64,000 bases of DNA from Orcinus orca. Taxonomy: Eukaryota; Chordata; Mammalia; Artiodactyla; Delphinidae. The notes beneath the pieces were generated by a model. That model saw nothing but the letters and a program-made list of their open reading frames with translations, ran no database searches and had not been told where the DNA came from. Below, in pieces: positions 47,213-59,394 of the stretch (position 1 is its first letter; the number at the start of each line of letters is the position of its first letter). The stretch spans positions 93,113,432 through 93,177,431 of the forward strand of contig NC_064580.1 in NCBI RefSeq assembly GCF_937001465.1. Reading direction: 5' to 3'. A program made the position numbers and the translations under genes.

Positions 47213-47679
47213 TGTTATAAGCTGAATTGTGTCCCCGCAAAAGACATGTTGAGGTGTTGACCCCCGCAACCTGTAAATGTGACCTTATTTGGAAAGAGGA
47301 TATTTGCAGGTGTAATAAAGATCAGATGAGGTCATACTGGATTAGGGTGGGCCCTTAATCCAATATGACTGGTGTCCTTATAAGAAGAGAAAGAACACAG
47401 AAACAGAGACACAGGGGAAAACACTATGTAAAGATGAAGAAAGAGAGTGGAATCGTGCATATACAAGCCAAATGAGGCCAAGGATTGACAGCAACCACCA
47501 GCAACTAGGAGAGAGGCATGGAACAGATCCTTCCTCCGAGCCTCCAGAAGGAACCAACCCTGCCGATACCTTGACCTCAGACTTCTGGCCTCCAGAACGG
47601 TGAGAGAATAAATTTCGGTTGTTTTAAGCCACCTGCTTTGTGGTAGTTTGTTACGGTAACCCTAGGAAACTAACACATC
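47213..47679 (+). mobile_element. Solo MaLR (MLT1-like) LTR, sense (copy B)
   Basis: Counterpart of 13,428-13,893, with clearly more differences from A than the repeats to its left show. Confidence 0.8.
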
Positions 47680-47837
47680 CCTCCCGGAGGCCTTTGTGTC
47701 TCAGGCCCCTGAGAATTCTAGTGTCTTCCTCAGTCCAGATCTTACCATCCTGTTCAGTTTACCTGCAATAGTACCAAGTCAGTGAATTAAGGCTGGTCCT
47801 ACTGTGGGTGTAGTTAAACGTTTCCCCCATTGCTCTA

Positions 47838-48030
47838 AAGCAGCAGTTCTGAAACTTTAGTGTGCTTCAGTAGCACTTGGAGGACTTGTAAAAACCTGAT
47901 GGCTAGCAGCCTACCTTCAGAATATCCAATTCAGCAGGTCTGGAGCAGGGTCTGAGAAGTTGCATTTCAAACACGTTCCCAGCAGACGCTGATGCTGCTG
48001 CTCCATGGCAGGCCACTAGCACCATCTGGT
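47838..48030 (-). mobile_element. MER20-like hAT-Charlie element (copy B)
   Basis: Counterpart of 14,055-14,245. Confidence 0.75.
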
Positions 48031-49504
48031 CTCCAGGCAAGCTAGGTCATCCATCAGTTTCTTTCAGTAACATATACTAGAGGCTGGGCCACCATCTCTA
48101 TTGCCACACAACTTGTTTATAATCTAATATTTCAATTTATTTGAGGCTGCTATAAAGGGATGTCAAACAGGCTTACCAAATAGTTGAAAGAAATCCCTTT
48201 CAATGACAGTAAGGTGGGTCGAAATAAATAGAACCAAGATACACTGGAGTCTGTATTATTTATGTAAAAAAAACCCAACTCTGCACCTTATTCATGTCAA
48301 ACAAGCTTTTATTTTCAATGTGAACAATACTGTCAAATTTATCTGTCAAAGGTAAGAATAAAGTCAGATGTCAGTTAATATCATTTTGGGATGTTGAACT
48401 TTGAAACAACATTTGTATTGTGGGCTAATGAAAACTAGAATATCCGTGAAGAACAAATTCTTCTTTTCTTTCGCTGTCCACTTCTTTTTATGCCTTCCAA
48501 CTGTAGGGTGGGAGAAGAGTCAATTAACAACTGTACACCAATAACATGCACCAGGGACTTTCTAAATAGGAGTCAATACTATGAACATCTATTGGCTCTC
48601 CAAGGAGAAAACAAAACGTTTTCTTCTTGTAACCCAGACCCTTGGTTGTCAGGGTGCACATCATTTCATCACACCAACCTCATCTCTCTCTTGCCCACCA
48701 CTATAAATGCTAGCTTTTGTTCTTGAAAGGCCACTCTGTGATTTAAATGTCTTTCCCCTTAAGGGCCTATGCTCCTTACACAAATCATAAATCCCTTATA
48801 TTCCCAGACCTCTGGTTTCCGTATCTGTAAAATGAGAAAGAGGCTGTTATCAAACATCCGCAGGTGTAAAAATTAAGAAAGGGAGAAAGAAAGAGTGTGA
48901 TACTGTGAGAGAGAGAGAGAGATGAGAGAGAGAAAGGAAAAGATGAATGGGTAGAGGAAAAAGAAATTTAGATTGAATTACCAACTCAGTGATAGCCAAT
49001 AATCTTACTATGGCTAATTTTCTTTTCTTTTGAATAAAAAATCTAAATTCAAGTAATATTTGTGAATTACTCATGAAATGCAGTCTTATTTGAAATCCTT
49101 AAATTTTTACTACTTTGTAAGTCAAATCCTTGACTTTTTACTTTCACCTTCTCAAAGGCATTGTTATTCCAAGAGACTCCATTTCTGTGGCCACGTGATG
49201 AAGGTACAGCTAGAGCACAGCTTGGTCGCTTTAGCTGCTTCTCCTCGTGGCCACTCTCTAAAAATATAGGTCTCTATATTTTAGACCTCTAAAAAAATAT
49301 AGGTCTCTATTTCCAGGTCTGATAAATTTCCCATCTGTAGTAGTCTTAAGGCTACAGGACAAAGGACTTGTGGCTGTAAATGAAACACATTTCAGAACAC
49401 ACTTCCTTCTATACCATCAAGAATACAAGTACATTAAACTGTATTTCCAAAATTAAACTTCACCAATTTTTTCTTATTTACTTTACAAAAATTATTAAAA
49501 ACAT
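48031..49504. other. No gene seen (copy B 48.0-49.5 kb)
   Basis: Counterpart of A 14,246-15,689. The GA repeat near 48,908 is longer than in A, and about 49,115-49,145 is rearranged relative to A. Confidence 0.5.
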
Positions 49505-49735
49505 GATAGATAGCTAGTGAGAAGCAGGTGCATAGCACAGGGAGATCAGCTCGGACCTCTGTGACCACCTAGAGTGGTGGGATAGGGAGGGTGGGAGGGA
49601 GATGCAAGAGGGAAGAGAAATGGGGATATAGGTATACTAGAGCTGATTCACTTTGTTATAAAGCAGAAACTAACACACCACTGTAAAGCAATTATACTCC
49701 AATAAAGATGTTAAAAAGATAAAAAGTAGATTAAG
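49505..49735 (+). mobile_element. L1 3' UTR fragment, sense (copy B)
   Basis: Counterpart of 15,690-15,925, lacking five bases of the A-rich end. Confidence 0.85.
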
Positions 49736-49804
49736 GATGTAAACAAAACAAAACATAAAGCTGTTATTAACAGGTATATGTCAGGAATGCTTGCACTATA
49801 CAAT

Positions 49805-51342
49805 AATACCTGTATTCTCCAGAGCTGCCCTCTGCTGAGACCATATCCAGTTTGGGTCCTTCTTCTGGTTTCTCATTTCCATCCTCTTTCTCTTCATCAG
49901 CGTTTTCATACTGATGTTCACTCTCTTCTTTAGTGTCGAATGATACAGACTTTGGCATCACAAGGTGGTGGACAACATTTCCCGATTTAAAATCAGCAGC
50001 AGAATCTAGTTCTCTGCCCTCGGGAGGATCTGGAGAAGACAAATATGTCAGAAAATAAATAAAGAAGTAAAAAGAATAGCTGGTCATGTTTCTACTGGTT
50101 GATACAACACTTCATGGCCCTCATACTTCTGCTGCTTGACAGTTTTCACAACATTTTCCCCCTCTTTCCAGTAGATCTCACACACTGTGCTGCTGATTAC
50201 TTCTGGCCCTTTGGAGAAGGGATCGAAATCATCTGATCCTGAGAGCTTTTTTGTATGTTTCTGCCAGAACGTCACTGGAAAATGTTCGCCCGATTTAAAG
50301 ACAAATTCTACGGCGAAGCTCATTGATTCCTCAACCACTGAAAAGTGCCCCTGTGCCGTTTCATCATTTTCTCAGGTCATCCTACTGAGAATCTTTACGT
50401 TTTTAGAAGCCTGTCAGCCAAAAGTGAGGTATGCCATTTGTTTGCCCCTCGGGTGGTAGAAGGCAGCATACTTTTTCTCAAGATCCTAAAGGTCTTTAGA
50501 GAATTGGGCTTCTACTTGTGCATATCTTGCCTGAAGGTTTTTGAGAGCTTTGACCCGCTGCCTAACCGCCAGAGGCCAGCGCTGAGCGCGGCCTGCCTTT
50601 GAGGCCGATGCCCCAGCAGGGGCTGCAAGGGCCTGAGGTCTGGGCCGCCCCTCGCCCGCTTCGGCCCCGTCGTCGGGTCCACATGCCCCAGCCTCCCGGG
50701 ACTCGGAGGCATCAGCCAGGACCTCGCCCGCCCAGAACTCGGCCTCCGCTGCCGCCGCTGGTTCCTCTGCCTTCTAGGATGCCACCCCCTCTGCAGGCTC
50801 CCGCAGCTTCCAGGGCGGGGTGCCCTCTGCCTGGTACTCGCCTTCCACCATCTGGTCCCCTCTCTCTCCCGGCTCCCTGGGCTCCCAAGAGCAGCGCCTA
50901 ACCACCGCGTGGCCGGCGTGCGGCCGGCCAGGACTCGGTCGTTATAACGAATACGGGGTCTAGAAGGGAAGGGACCGAAACCGCGCGGTGGGGAACTCAC
51001 AGATACCGCGACCACTTCTGCGCCCTCCTCACCGTCCTCCTCCTCCTCTTTGTCCACATAATTCTCGTCCTCTTCCTTGTCTCTGTCTCCCTCCTCCGCC
51101 TCTTCGTTCTTCTCCTCGTCTTCTTCAGCCTCCTCCGCCTCCTCCACTTTCTCCTTCTCTTCTTCTGCCTCTTCCTGCTCTTCTACCAGCTTTACACCCC
51201 AGTCCTCCTGGACTATGGGCTGGGCGCCCTGTTCTTCCCAAAGGGCTCGCACTTCCGCCAGTAGAACCCTACGGGCGGCTACCCTGCGACCCCGTTCTGC
51301 CGGCACCGCTCCTCCTGGGACTGATCCAGGGATGCTGGCCAT
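49805..51342 (-). pseudogene. NAP1-like locus, copy B
   Basis: Partner of 16,000-17,593. From MASIPG at 51,342 the frame runs 276 codons to 50,512. The true family frame is left at about 50,921-50,929, where one base is missing compared with copy A, so the rest of that ORF is out-of-frame filler. The acidic stretch reads straight into VSVSSPPRGF here, where copy A has an extra C. The helix motif is at about 50,510-50,558. The shared stops are at 50,774-50,776 and 50,486-50,488. The NAP core is additionally broken by a one-base deletion at 50,111-50,113, splitting it into 50,338-50,084 and 50,087-49,767. Each copy has thus accumulated its own lesions. I read it as a pseudogene; splice-like sites match those in A. 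Confidence 0.68.
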
Positions 51343-51399
51343 CCCACTGCCTGCTCTGTTCTGACCACGTGTGGCTGAGCCCCGCTTTTCTGTGGCAGA

Positions 51400-51690
51400 G
51401 ATGGCAGGAAAGACGCACCAGTCAGTGCCTCAACCCGAGAAGCGATCCGGCTGCTAGACCTAGTTGGCAAAAATGGCTGCTGCCGAGCTAAGTCTCGCTG
51501 CTGGCAGCAGAGCCTGCTGGGACGGGGTGGGTGAGGGGGGCGGGGGTGGTGGGAGGCATCGAAGATGGCGGCAGACAGCGGAACAGTCTGTGATGGTGGC
51601 CTTTGGAGGACTTGTGAAAGGAAGGGTGGGGGGGTGGGGCCCGAGGAGCAGCCAACCATAACTGTGCCTGGGAGGCCGTTGGACAAGGCG
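51400..51690 (-). promoter_or_regulatory. CpG-rich 5' region of NAP1-like locus, copy B
   Basis: Keeps the YY1-like 'aagatggcggc' (51,562-51,572) and 'aaaatggctgctgccg' (about 51,471). Position and composition match copy A. Confidence 0.45.
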
Positions 51691-52143
51691 GGAAAGAATC
51701 TGATAGGCAGTTGACAGGAGCCAGAACTTCAAAGGGTCAACAGAGAACTGCTTCCACCCCACCCCCCCATCTCCCCCCCCTCCGTAGGGAGCTCTAAACT
51801 CATTGGCTGAAAGGCGAGGATTGACATGTCTGCGATTCAATGAAGTTTCAAGACCCAGCTTCTAGAGTTTGAGACCTTCCTCCCTTTCCTTCCAGGACCT
51901 TGGAGTCCCCAATTACCCTTTAAGCCCATGCATATCTGGTCCTTTTAATTTTACCACTGCCAGCAAAACTAAAATGTCCCCATATAGAGGCACTCTGCTG
52001 CACAGGGTGAATTGTTCCCTGATTTCCATCTGGAGATGGCTGGTGCCAATAGGGGCAGAGTCATTAAAAACTGTATAGTTAATATGTCAGCAATAGTAAA
52101 AAACCTACCAGAAGAAAGAGAAAAAAAGAATTTGGACATTTTA

Positions 52144-52886
52144 ACATTATTAAAGCTAGTTAGGAAAAAGGTGAGGTGAAATGGATGCACTCAGAACAGA
52201 AAGTTGCAGAAGTGTTAACAACAGGAGCTGGAAAGAATTTAATGAACTGCTGCTAAATTAGAAAGGAACAGGACCCTGTAGTTACAGACACCCTTCCACT
52301 CCCCACCCCACCTCTTGTTTGTAGAAGAGCTATAGCCTCCCAAGCCTTCCCTGAGTTCCAAAGAGCAAATTTAATCAGAGAATTGAGAAAATGCAGAAAA
52401 AAAGGAAAACAGTCAAGCAAGACAAAATAATAATAGTTTGGCCATATGACAAAGTCATGGACCCATAGTTCCTTCTCAAGGGCTATAGATAATAATCTGA
52501 GCCATATCCTTGAATTGTTTTGCAGATACTAAAACCTCCACCGGGTGGAAGAAGTTAACTGTGTGCTGAGCACAAGCGAGTAGATCCCAGACAGGTTGAA
52601 ATCAGATTGATGATGTTAATTCCCCAAATACCACCCTGTTACCTCATCACAAACTAATGACAAGGATATCATGTAGGATATCATCACTACCCTCTCCCTC
52701 ACCCTGCCTTTAAAAATCCTTCCCTGAAAGCCATTTGGGAGTTTGGGACTTTTGAGCATAAGTTGCCCACACTCCTTGCTTGGCACCTTGCAGAAAGTGC
52801 TGTACATTCCTTAACCACAACTGGCTGTCAGATTAGCTTTGCTGCACGTTGGGTGAGCAGACCCAAGTTTGGTTCAGTAACATATT
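52144..52886 (+). mobile_element. Retroviral LTR, sense
   Basis: Order of features fits an LTR: a U3-like part with 'aaataccaccctgttacctc', a TATA-like 'ctttaaaaatcc' (about 52,707), 'catttgggagtttgggactt', 'tccttgcttggcaccttgca', 'gctgcacgttgggtgagcag', ending 'ggttcagtaaca'. I recognise the pattern as a gammaretrovirus-like mammalian LTR but cannot name the family. The exact left edge is uncertain; it may coincide with the end of copy B. Confidence 0.55.
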
Positions 52887-55351
52887 CACTTCAACGCTCC
52901 AAAGAATGAACAAAGAAAGTGAGACTTATTTTAAAGGACCAAGATAAGCATGATAGCCGTGGAAAGGCAGGCTTTCTAGAATGATTTCTGAGTCAACAGT
53001 CCAAGACTTTTTGCTGCATTCAGCCCCACTTAGCCAAGATCTCAAGTGTACACCATTCTTAAAATTATGAAGGAGTCATTAGGTCTTTTATACTGATTCC
53101 ATTTCCTGTTGTTACTGGGCAAGCACCAAAACAATTCCTGATGAATCCTCTCGGTTCAGACATACTCCTCCCTGTCCCCATTATGTAGGAACAACTCATA
53201 TCTCTTCATGGTAATCAGGGTCAACTTGCCCCCTCCAATATAGAAATCTGCTTTATTTGCCTGCTGATCCACTGCCACGAGGAGACTGAAGTGACCAGAT
53301 GGTCGCTGTAGCTTCAAGTTCAGTAGAATCCAACCTGTATGCCTTACCAGAAACAGTCTGTCTTGAGATCCAGAACATTGAATACGGCAGACCCTAAAGT
53401 TTCAGGGATGGGAAGCACACATTCTGCAAGTGTGCTACAGGGAATGATGGTGAGAAGAACTGTTGTAGACACTCCAGAAAGAAAGGATGGACCCCATCCT
53501 CCCAGCTAAAATTTGCTTCAGATGTCAAGAGTGCTGACACCAAACATAACACATACTAAGACGGTAGGACAAGGTTTATTCTTTACATAATAAGGCTTTC
53601 AGGGAAGAGCAGGGAAGCCTTCCCAGACTGCTCTGAAAACTGCTTGAAAGAGTGGGAAAGGAGACTGATTTCAGGTTTTTGTTTCAGTTAGGGGTGGGGC
53701 CAGGGTGAGTGTTCTGGTGCAGAGGTAGGGGCTTGCATGGCTTGAACCTCCTGCTGGCTTCCAAGAAGAGATTACCTGGGATTTCGTGTCAGCTTACCCA
53801 GCTGTGGGGTGGAGGGGTAGAGGGAAGGCTGAGTCCTAAAAGTCCTCAGCACTCAAACATCATAAAGGAATCAGACTCATTTTTACGTGAGCCAATCTGA
53901 TTTTCACTCCTTGGTTCCCAGATTCATATACAGTAGATTTGGCGACATAGTGTCAAATATCAGTTTTTGATTCAGTGCATATACCAGATCCTTGAGGAAT
54001 GTGTCCCAACTATGCAGAGTGTCGTACCTGCACTGCTGCAATAGCTGAGCTGCTCCACCTGGTGGAATTAAGCCAACCAGAAAGGAGATGTTGTTGATCG
54101 GATATACTCCTCCCCCTTGAGCCTGAATGTACCCGAAGGCCAGTCTGTCATCCATTACAAGAGTACAAGGAAGTTTAGACTGATTCTCTTATCTTCCAGA
54201 CCTTGTGCCACCTCATTGGCTATGAGAGCTAAAGTTACAGGTATGTTTCTGCCATTGTCTCCAGGGCCTGGACGCTGATGCCAGGGCTATGGAACCAGGT
54301 ATCTCCCCAGGTAGAACAGCCCTCTTTGCCTGGTGTCTCTAAAGGTGCTCCAAAGGGTTGCGTCACTTCCAATAACTACAGGGGACAGTGCAGGATTTAA
54401 AACATTACCCCTCCTCCCAATGGAAAGACGTTCTGTGGCCCACTCTCCAACACAGACAAGCATATAACCTAAAGGGTCTTCTTACACTTGATTTGGATCA
54501 CCTTTATATTGGTTTGGTAAAGCCACATGGGCAGTGTTGCTGAATAAATGCAGCTTCAATATCCATACATGCCTCTGGTGCCATGGATGCATCAGGAGAA
54601 CCATGTGGACTTGTATCAGTAATAATGAAACCAGGTTGTCCTGGTCAGAGTGTTTCTATGAGGGGGTTCGAATTTAATAGCCATGGCCATGGAAGATTTT
54701 CTGTTCCCATCTATGTGGATGGAAGGACAAACCTCAGACAATTCAGTCAGCTGCTACCGCCACTTGACTCAAGTGGGCCGTGGGGATATTTGCCAAGCCG
54801 TGGTGCTGGATTTAGGGGACACAAACCCGATTCCCATCTCTGCACCTGCCAGCTTACAAGGAGTTCCACTCCAGATACTGAGATTGTTGTTTTCCTTCCA
54901 TGGCCCCATAGTCTGCTTGTCCTAATTCAGTAGTCAGTACTTCTCCCGTTGACCCAGCCATTTCCCACGTGCATCCAGACCTATCTGGATGTTCCAGGAG
55001 TGACATAGGCTGTGGCACAATGGTAGAACTTTCAATGGTCTATTGACCATCACCTACTGCTGCCTGAGGGAGCCACCACAAGGGTAATCTAGGTTTCACA
55101 GATTCCACCAGTGGATCACTATCCCTGTGATCTGTGACCCACAATGTCCAATGACTGGAGCCAGGTAATAGTAGAAGCAATAAGCTGGAGTCACTTTCAC
55201 CTCGTTCTCTGACTAAGGTCAGTGAAGGAAGAAAAAAGAAAGAAAGAGGAATGGTTGGGGATTGTCGGTGTGGAATCACTGATAGAGTGAAGTGATCTCC
55301 CTGTCCTGACATCCCCCAAGCAACCATTCCCTTTAGAAAGGGAATATTCCT

Positions 55352-55492
55352 GGGGAATTCCCTGGCAGTCCAGTGGTTAGGACTCAGCGCTTTCACTGCC
55401 CAGGCCTGGGTTCCATCCCTGGTTGGGGAACTAAGATCGCACAAGCGTCAAGGCGCAGCCAAAATACAAAAAGAAAGGAAGAAAGAACGAAC
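55352..55492 (+). mobile_element. Short CHR-type SINE
   Basis: 'ggaattccctggcagtccag' head, 'gggttccatccctggttgg', and an A-rich tail degraded to (gaaa)n. Flanking copies 'gaaagggaatattcc' and 'cgaaaggcaatattcc' are at about 55,335-55,350 and 55,493-55,509. Inserted within the antisense retroviral relic. Confidence 0.9.
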
Positions 55493-57427
55493 GAAAGGCA
55501 ATATTCCCTTGCTGGGAACAGCCTCATATAGTGACCCTATAGTCTCACTGTGATGTCTAGTCTGGCAGTGATTATTCTGGCAGCACGGCCTGTCCAGCAA
55601 TCTTTTATAGTCAAAGCTTTGAAAATCCACTCGACTTCTTGATCATGCCAGCCACCAGAGCATGAAAAGGGGCGTGGAATACCTATGAGTGTCATGCCCA
55701 TCTCTGCCTGTTTTTTCAGTCCTTGAAATTTCAGCCGTTATTATTTGATTTATCCTAGAGGTTTTGCTTCCATCCAATATGCTCTTGAGAATGTTGACCA
55801 AGGCTGTAAATCGTGAACAGCTCTTGTCTCTCTAACTGTGCTCCTCCAGTTCTGTCTGGCTGCTGGTTCTCTCCATGGAATCAGCTTCTCTCAAGTCATT
55901 ACGGAGAATAACGGGTTGGTCAAAAAGAGCTGTACTCTGTTTGGAGTGAGAACCAGAAAGGTATTCTTCATTGGCACACACCACGGCACTTCCGGGGTGC
56001 TCTGGCGGTCTTGCTTGAGTCTCCTTCATCATGAATGGCTCGCACTGAAAGATTACAAGTGGCCAAAAGCGTGGCGGAACTTAGATTCAAATGTCGCCCT
56101 GGTGCTGCCAGAATCTGCTGCTCACACAGGAATGGCAACTTCGTAGCCAGAATAGGTTTCAAAGGTTATTTGACACCAGAAGTAGACACCGGATGGCAGA
56201 GCTCAAAGTCCTGTCACCTGCTGGCAGGTAACCCAGATGGAGGCCTTTTGAGCTCATTCGATTCTGGTAGCAGGGCCACTTGCCCAGTCCGACAATCAAT
56301 CATCCCCCATGAACTCCAAGAGACAACTAGGCTGTTAGCTAGAGCCCAAGAGCCAGTGAAAATACAGCATGCCTGCCCCTTAGGAGCATTGTCTAGGGCA
56401 AGGAGGGCAGCTTTTAATTCAGCCCATGGTGCTGACTGGTCCTCACTGCAGTGGGTCCTTTATGATTGTCATTGAGGCTAAAGGAGTGCTGAAGCCCGGG
56501 GACACTATAAGCTTTTATTGTGGCCAAGACACCAGTAAGCCAACACCAAGCATCCTTGGGGACTTCTTGGAAGTGTGGTCACCAGGTAGCAAAAGACTTC
56601 CCTTGTAGTTGAGCAAACAGAGGTGAAATGGCCCCTAAATAGGTAGCCACAGCCTTTTCAAATAAGCAAGACACAGCTATAGGACCAGACCTGCCCCTCT
56701 CTCAAATACAACATTTCATTTAATAAGAAAAGATTGTTGTACCTTTCCAACCTTGTTGTGAGGATCTGAGTGGAACAAACTCAAGGTAGGGATGTCTGGA
56801 CGTGCTGTTCCCTGGCAGTCCTGACTAAGGCTCTCATTCTCCACAAATGTCCAGTAGCAGGCTAGCAGCTGTTGCTCAGAAAGGGTGCAGTGGATGGCCC
56901 TCTCAGGGAGGCATCAAGTTCAGGACTCCAAGAGGCACTGCCAGGTGGAGGTGGTCTCCCTTGCTAGAAGCTCAAAATAGCCTAGTTATCAGTAGCAGAC
57001 ACCTACAATTCCAGGGGACCCTTGGGGTTTTACAGGCATCAAACGTAGGGCTGCTGAGATAGCCTGTTGCACTATCCCAGCTGCCTGCTACTCCTGTACC
57101 AAGCTACATTTGCTAGATTTTCTCTTCAACATAGACGTAGGGTACAACAAACTGTCTAGGTGAGACATATTGTCTCTTAATAGTCAAACACTCAAATTAA
57201 GCGCTGGACTTCTTTTTAGGGAGTAGTGAGCCATAGAGTGAATGACACTTCCTTTCCTATCTTGGAGATTGGTCAGCCCACGTGGATCTCAAGAATTTGA
57301 CTTGAGTGGCTGGTCTCTATATCTTATCAGGATTAAGGAGTCACCCCTTGGCTTTCATGCAAGTGAGCAAACAACCATTGCCAACTCTTCTTTATTGGGG
57401 CCTACCATTATGATAGGATCAACGGAG

Positions 57428-57621
57428 TGACTTGTTCCATATGTCAGCCTACCCACTGGTGGCAAGTAGCAGGAAAATCTGAGTCCCCCAGGTGCAACAT
57501 GGTAATTGTGCATTTAAGCCCATATGACTTGTTCCATATGTCAGCCTACCCACTGGTGGCAAGTAGCAGGAAAATCTGAGTCCCCCAGGTGCAACATGGT
57601 AATTGTGCATTTAAGCCCAAG
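57428..57621. repeat. 97-bp tandem duplication, two copies
   Basis: The block beginning 'tgacttgttccatatgtcag' at 57,428 repeats at 57,525 with no mismatch that I can see, to 'gcatttaagccca'. Neither copy A/B nor other places in the window contain it. Confidence 0.95.
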
Positions 57622-57979
57622 GTCTGGAATAGCCAGAGCTACAGTGTCAACAGCTAAATTCAGTTGGCAATAATAATTACACCATAAGTCTCCAGATCTC
57701 ATTAGCCTTTCCCCCTGGATACTCAATACTGTAGTCTTGAGATACAGATGCTCTCAGACCCCTACTACCCTTAAGTCCCTCATCAAGGTTTTGATTACTT
57801 TTCCCCCTGGAATTATATATTGCTTCTGCAGTATAATATGGGGAAAAACTGGAAGTCTGTGGGTGGTTTTGGTGTCATCTTCCTACTGTTACAACTCTAC
57901 AAAGGGCTCTTCACAATTGGGAGAGTCTCTTTTGAGTCTTATGAGCACTCACAACGTGAACACACCCATATAATAGCCC

Positions 57980-59390
57980 TCAGAATAGGAAGCAGCGCAT
58001 TGCCACATCCTAAAATCCCCTCGTGTCTGCTTCAAGTCACTACATGTCCCGAGAGTGAACACTAATCTGACTTCTATCCTCACAGATTAGTTTTCCCTGT
58101 TTTTGAGCTTTACACAAAAGGGCTTTTACTATACACTCTTTTGGGACTGACTTCTTTTGCTTTTGAAAGACTCATCTAATTTTTTGTGTGAGTGGTTGTA
58201 GATTGTTCATTTTCATTGCTCCATGTTATTCTCTGATATGAATATACCACCATTTATCTAGCAACTCTAGTTTTCATATGCGTTTGGGGAGTTAAAAAAC
58301 ATTTTGCCTACTGTGAAGAGTGCTGCTGTGAACACTCTTATACAAGTGTTCTGGTGCACATATGTGTATAATTCTCTTGGGTAAATAGCTAGGAGTGAAA
58401 TTGTTGCATCATAGGTTATGCATAAATTCACATATATTGAAGTTGGCAAATAAATTTCCAAAGTGGATGTACCAGTTTTCACTTGCATCAGTTGCTCCAC
58501 GTCCTCACAAAGACATGATGTTTCTATCAGTTTTCATTTTACCTATTCAGGTGTGAAAGTAAAAGCATCACAATATGGCTTCAATGTTCATTTCCCTGAC
58601 CTTCATGAATTACGAGGTTGAGACCCCTTCATTTGTTTATTAGTCATTGGTATTAGCCAGTTTTTCTGAAGTACCTGTTTGTCTTTTCCCATTTTTTCTG
58701 TTGGGTTGTTTGCCTTTACTTCTTGATTTGTAGGAATTTTTAATGTATTCTGGATACAATTCCTTTGTTGGATACATGTATGGCAAACAAATAGTCCCAA
58801 TCTGTGGACTGCCTTTTCTCTTTCTTAATGGTGCCTTTTGATGAACAAATGCTCTTAAGTTTTACATAGTCTTTTTTCTTTATTGTTAGTATTTTATTTC
58901 TGGTGTGACCTGTTAAAAAGAAAATGTTGCCTACTTCAAAATCATGAAGACATTCCCTATGTTTGCTTTAAATTATTTTTTACCTTTCACATTTATATCT
59001 GCAAACCATATTCAATTGATTTTTGTTCCTAGTTTGAAAAAAGGTCGATTCATTTTTTTCAAGTGGATATCCAACTGACAAAAAAAGACCATTGTCTCCT
59101 CACTGTACTTAAGTGTCACATTTGTCATAAATCAGGTGACTTATCATATATGTATATGCACACACACACATTTTTTGCCCTGTGTGATGAACCAGTATGT
59201 GTATAGATTGATAGATAGATACATAGATAGATTCTATATTCTCTGTAATATTCCATTGGTTAATTAGTCTCTCCTTGACCAGTACCCCATGGCTTAATTC
59301 CTAGAATTTCATAATAAGTTCGAAGTGTGGTAACCTATGTCTTCCTTTTTCAAGATTACTTTTGTATTCTTGCCATTCTGCATTTCCTAT
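57980..59390 (-). mobile_element. Ancient L1M, antisense
   Basis: Antisense landmarks in order: 'cagattagttttccctgttt', 'atgaatataccaccatttat', 'gctgctgtgaacactcttat', 'ttgttgcatcataggttatg', 'cagttgctccacgtcctcac', 'taggaatttttaatgtattc'. Old and decayed. A short CA run and GATA-like tract (about 59,160-59,235) lie inside. Confidence 0.75.
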
Positions 59391-59394
59391 ACCT

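Larger units (their letters stand above)
32485..52143 (+). repeat. Segmental duplication, copy B
   Basis: This is the direct-orientation partner of copy A. It is longer mainly because of the roughly 1.5-kb SRP9 retrocopy at 34,023-35,529. It also carries small extra segments, for example about 10 bases near 36,755 and about 19 bases near 37,413. It lacks the copy A SINE; the empty site is 33,635-33,649. The left edge given is only where copy A becomes visible at the window start. The unit may begin further left, within or before the CpG-rich segment. The right edge coincides with the start of an LTR-like region. Confidence 0.96.
53200..57960 (-). mobile_element. Degenerate endogenous retrovirus internal region, antisense
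   Basis: Minus-strand reading at about 56,450-56,300 has an RNase H-like order: WAELKAALLALD, then an FTGSW-ANSLVV segment where active enzymes carry a catalytic Asp. Further along, at about 54,155-53,904, an open stretch with GGVYPINNIS resembles the immunosuppressive-loop neighbourhood of an envelope transmembrane subunit, but without the usual cysteines. Stops and shifts occur throughout, so no protein is encoded. Gene order (pol at higher, env-like at lower coordinates) fits antisense orientation. The element is opposite in direction to the LTR at 52,144 and is probably a separate insertion. Boundaries are approximate. Confidence 0.45.

Noticed and set aside
50512..51342. 276-codon minus-strand ORF in copy B taken as one intact protein
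   Set aside because: Comparison with copy A shows it leaves the NAP1-family frame at about 50,925 after a missing base. The C-terminal half is out-of-frame filler.
52144..57960. A single complete provirus from the LTR at 52,144 through the internal region
   Set aside because: The LTR reads on the plus strand while the pol/env-like traces read on the minus strand, so they cannot form one provirus without rearrangement.
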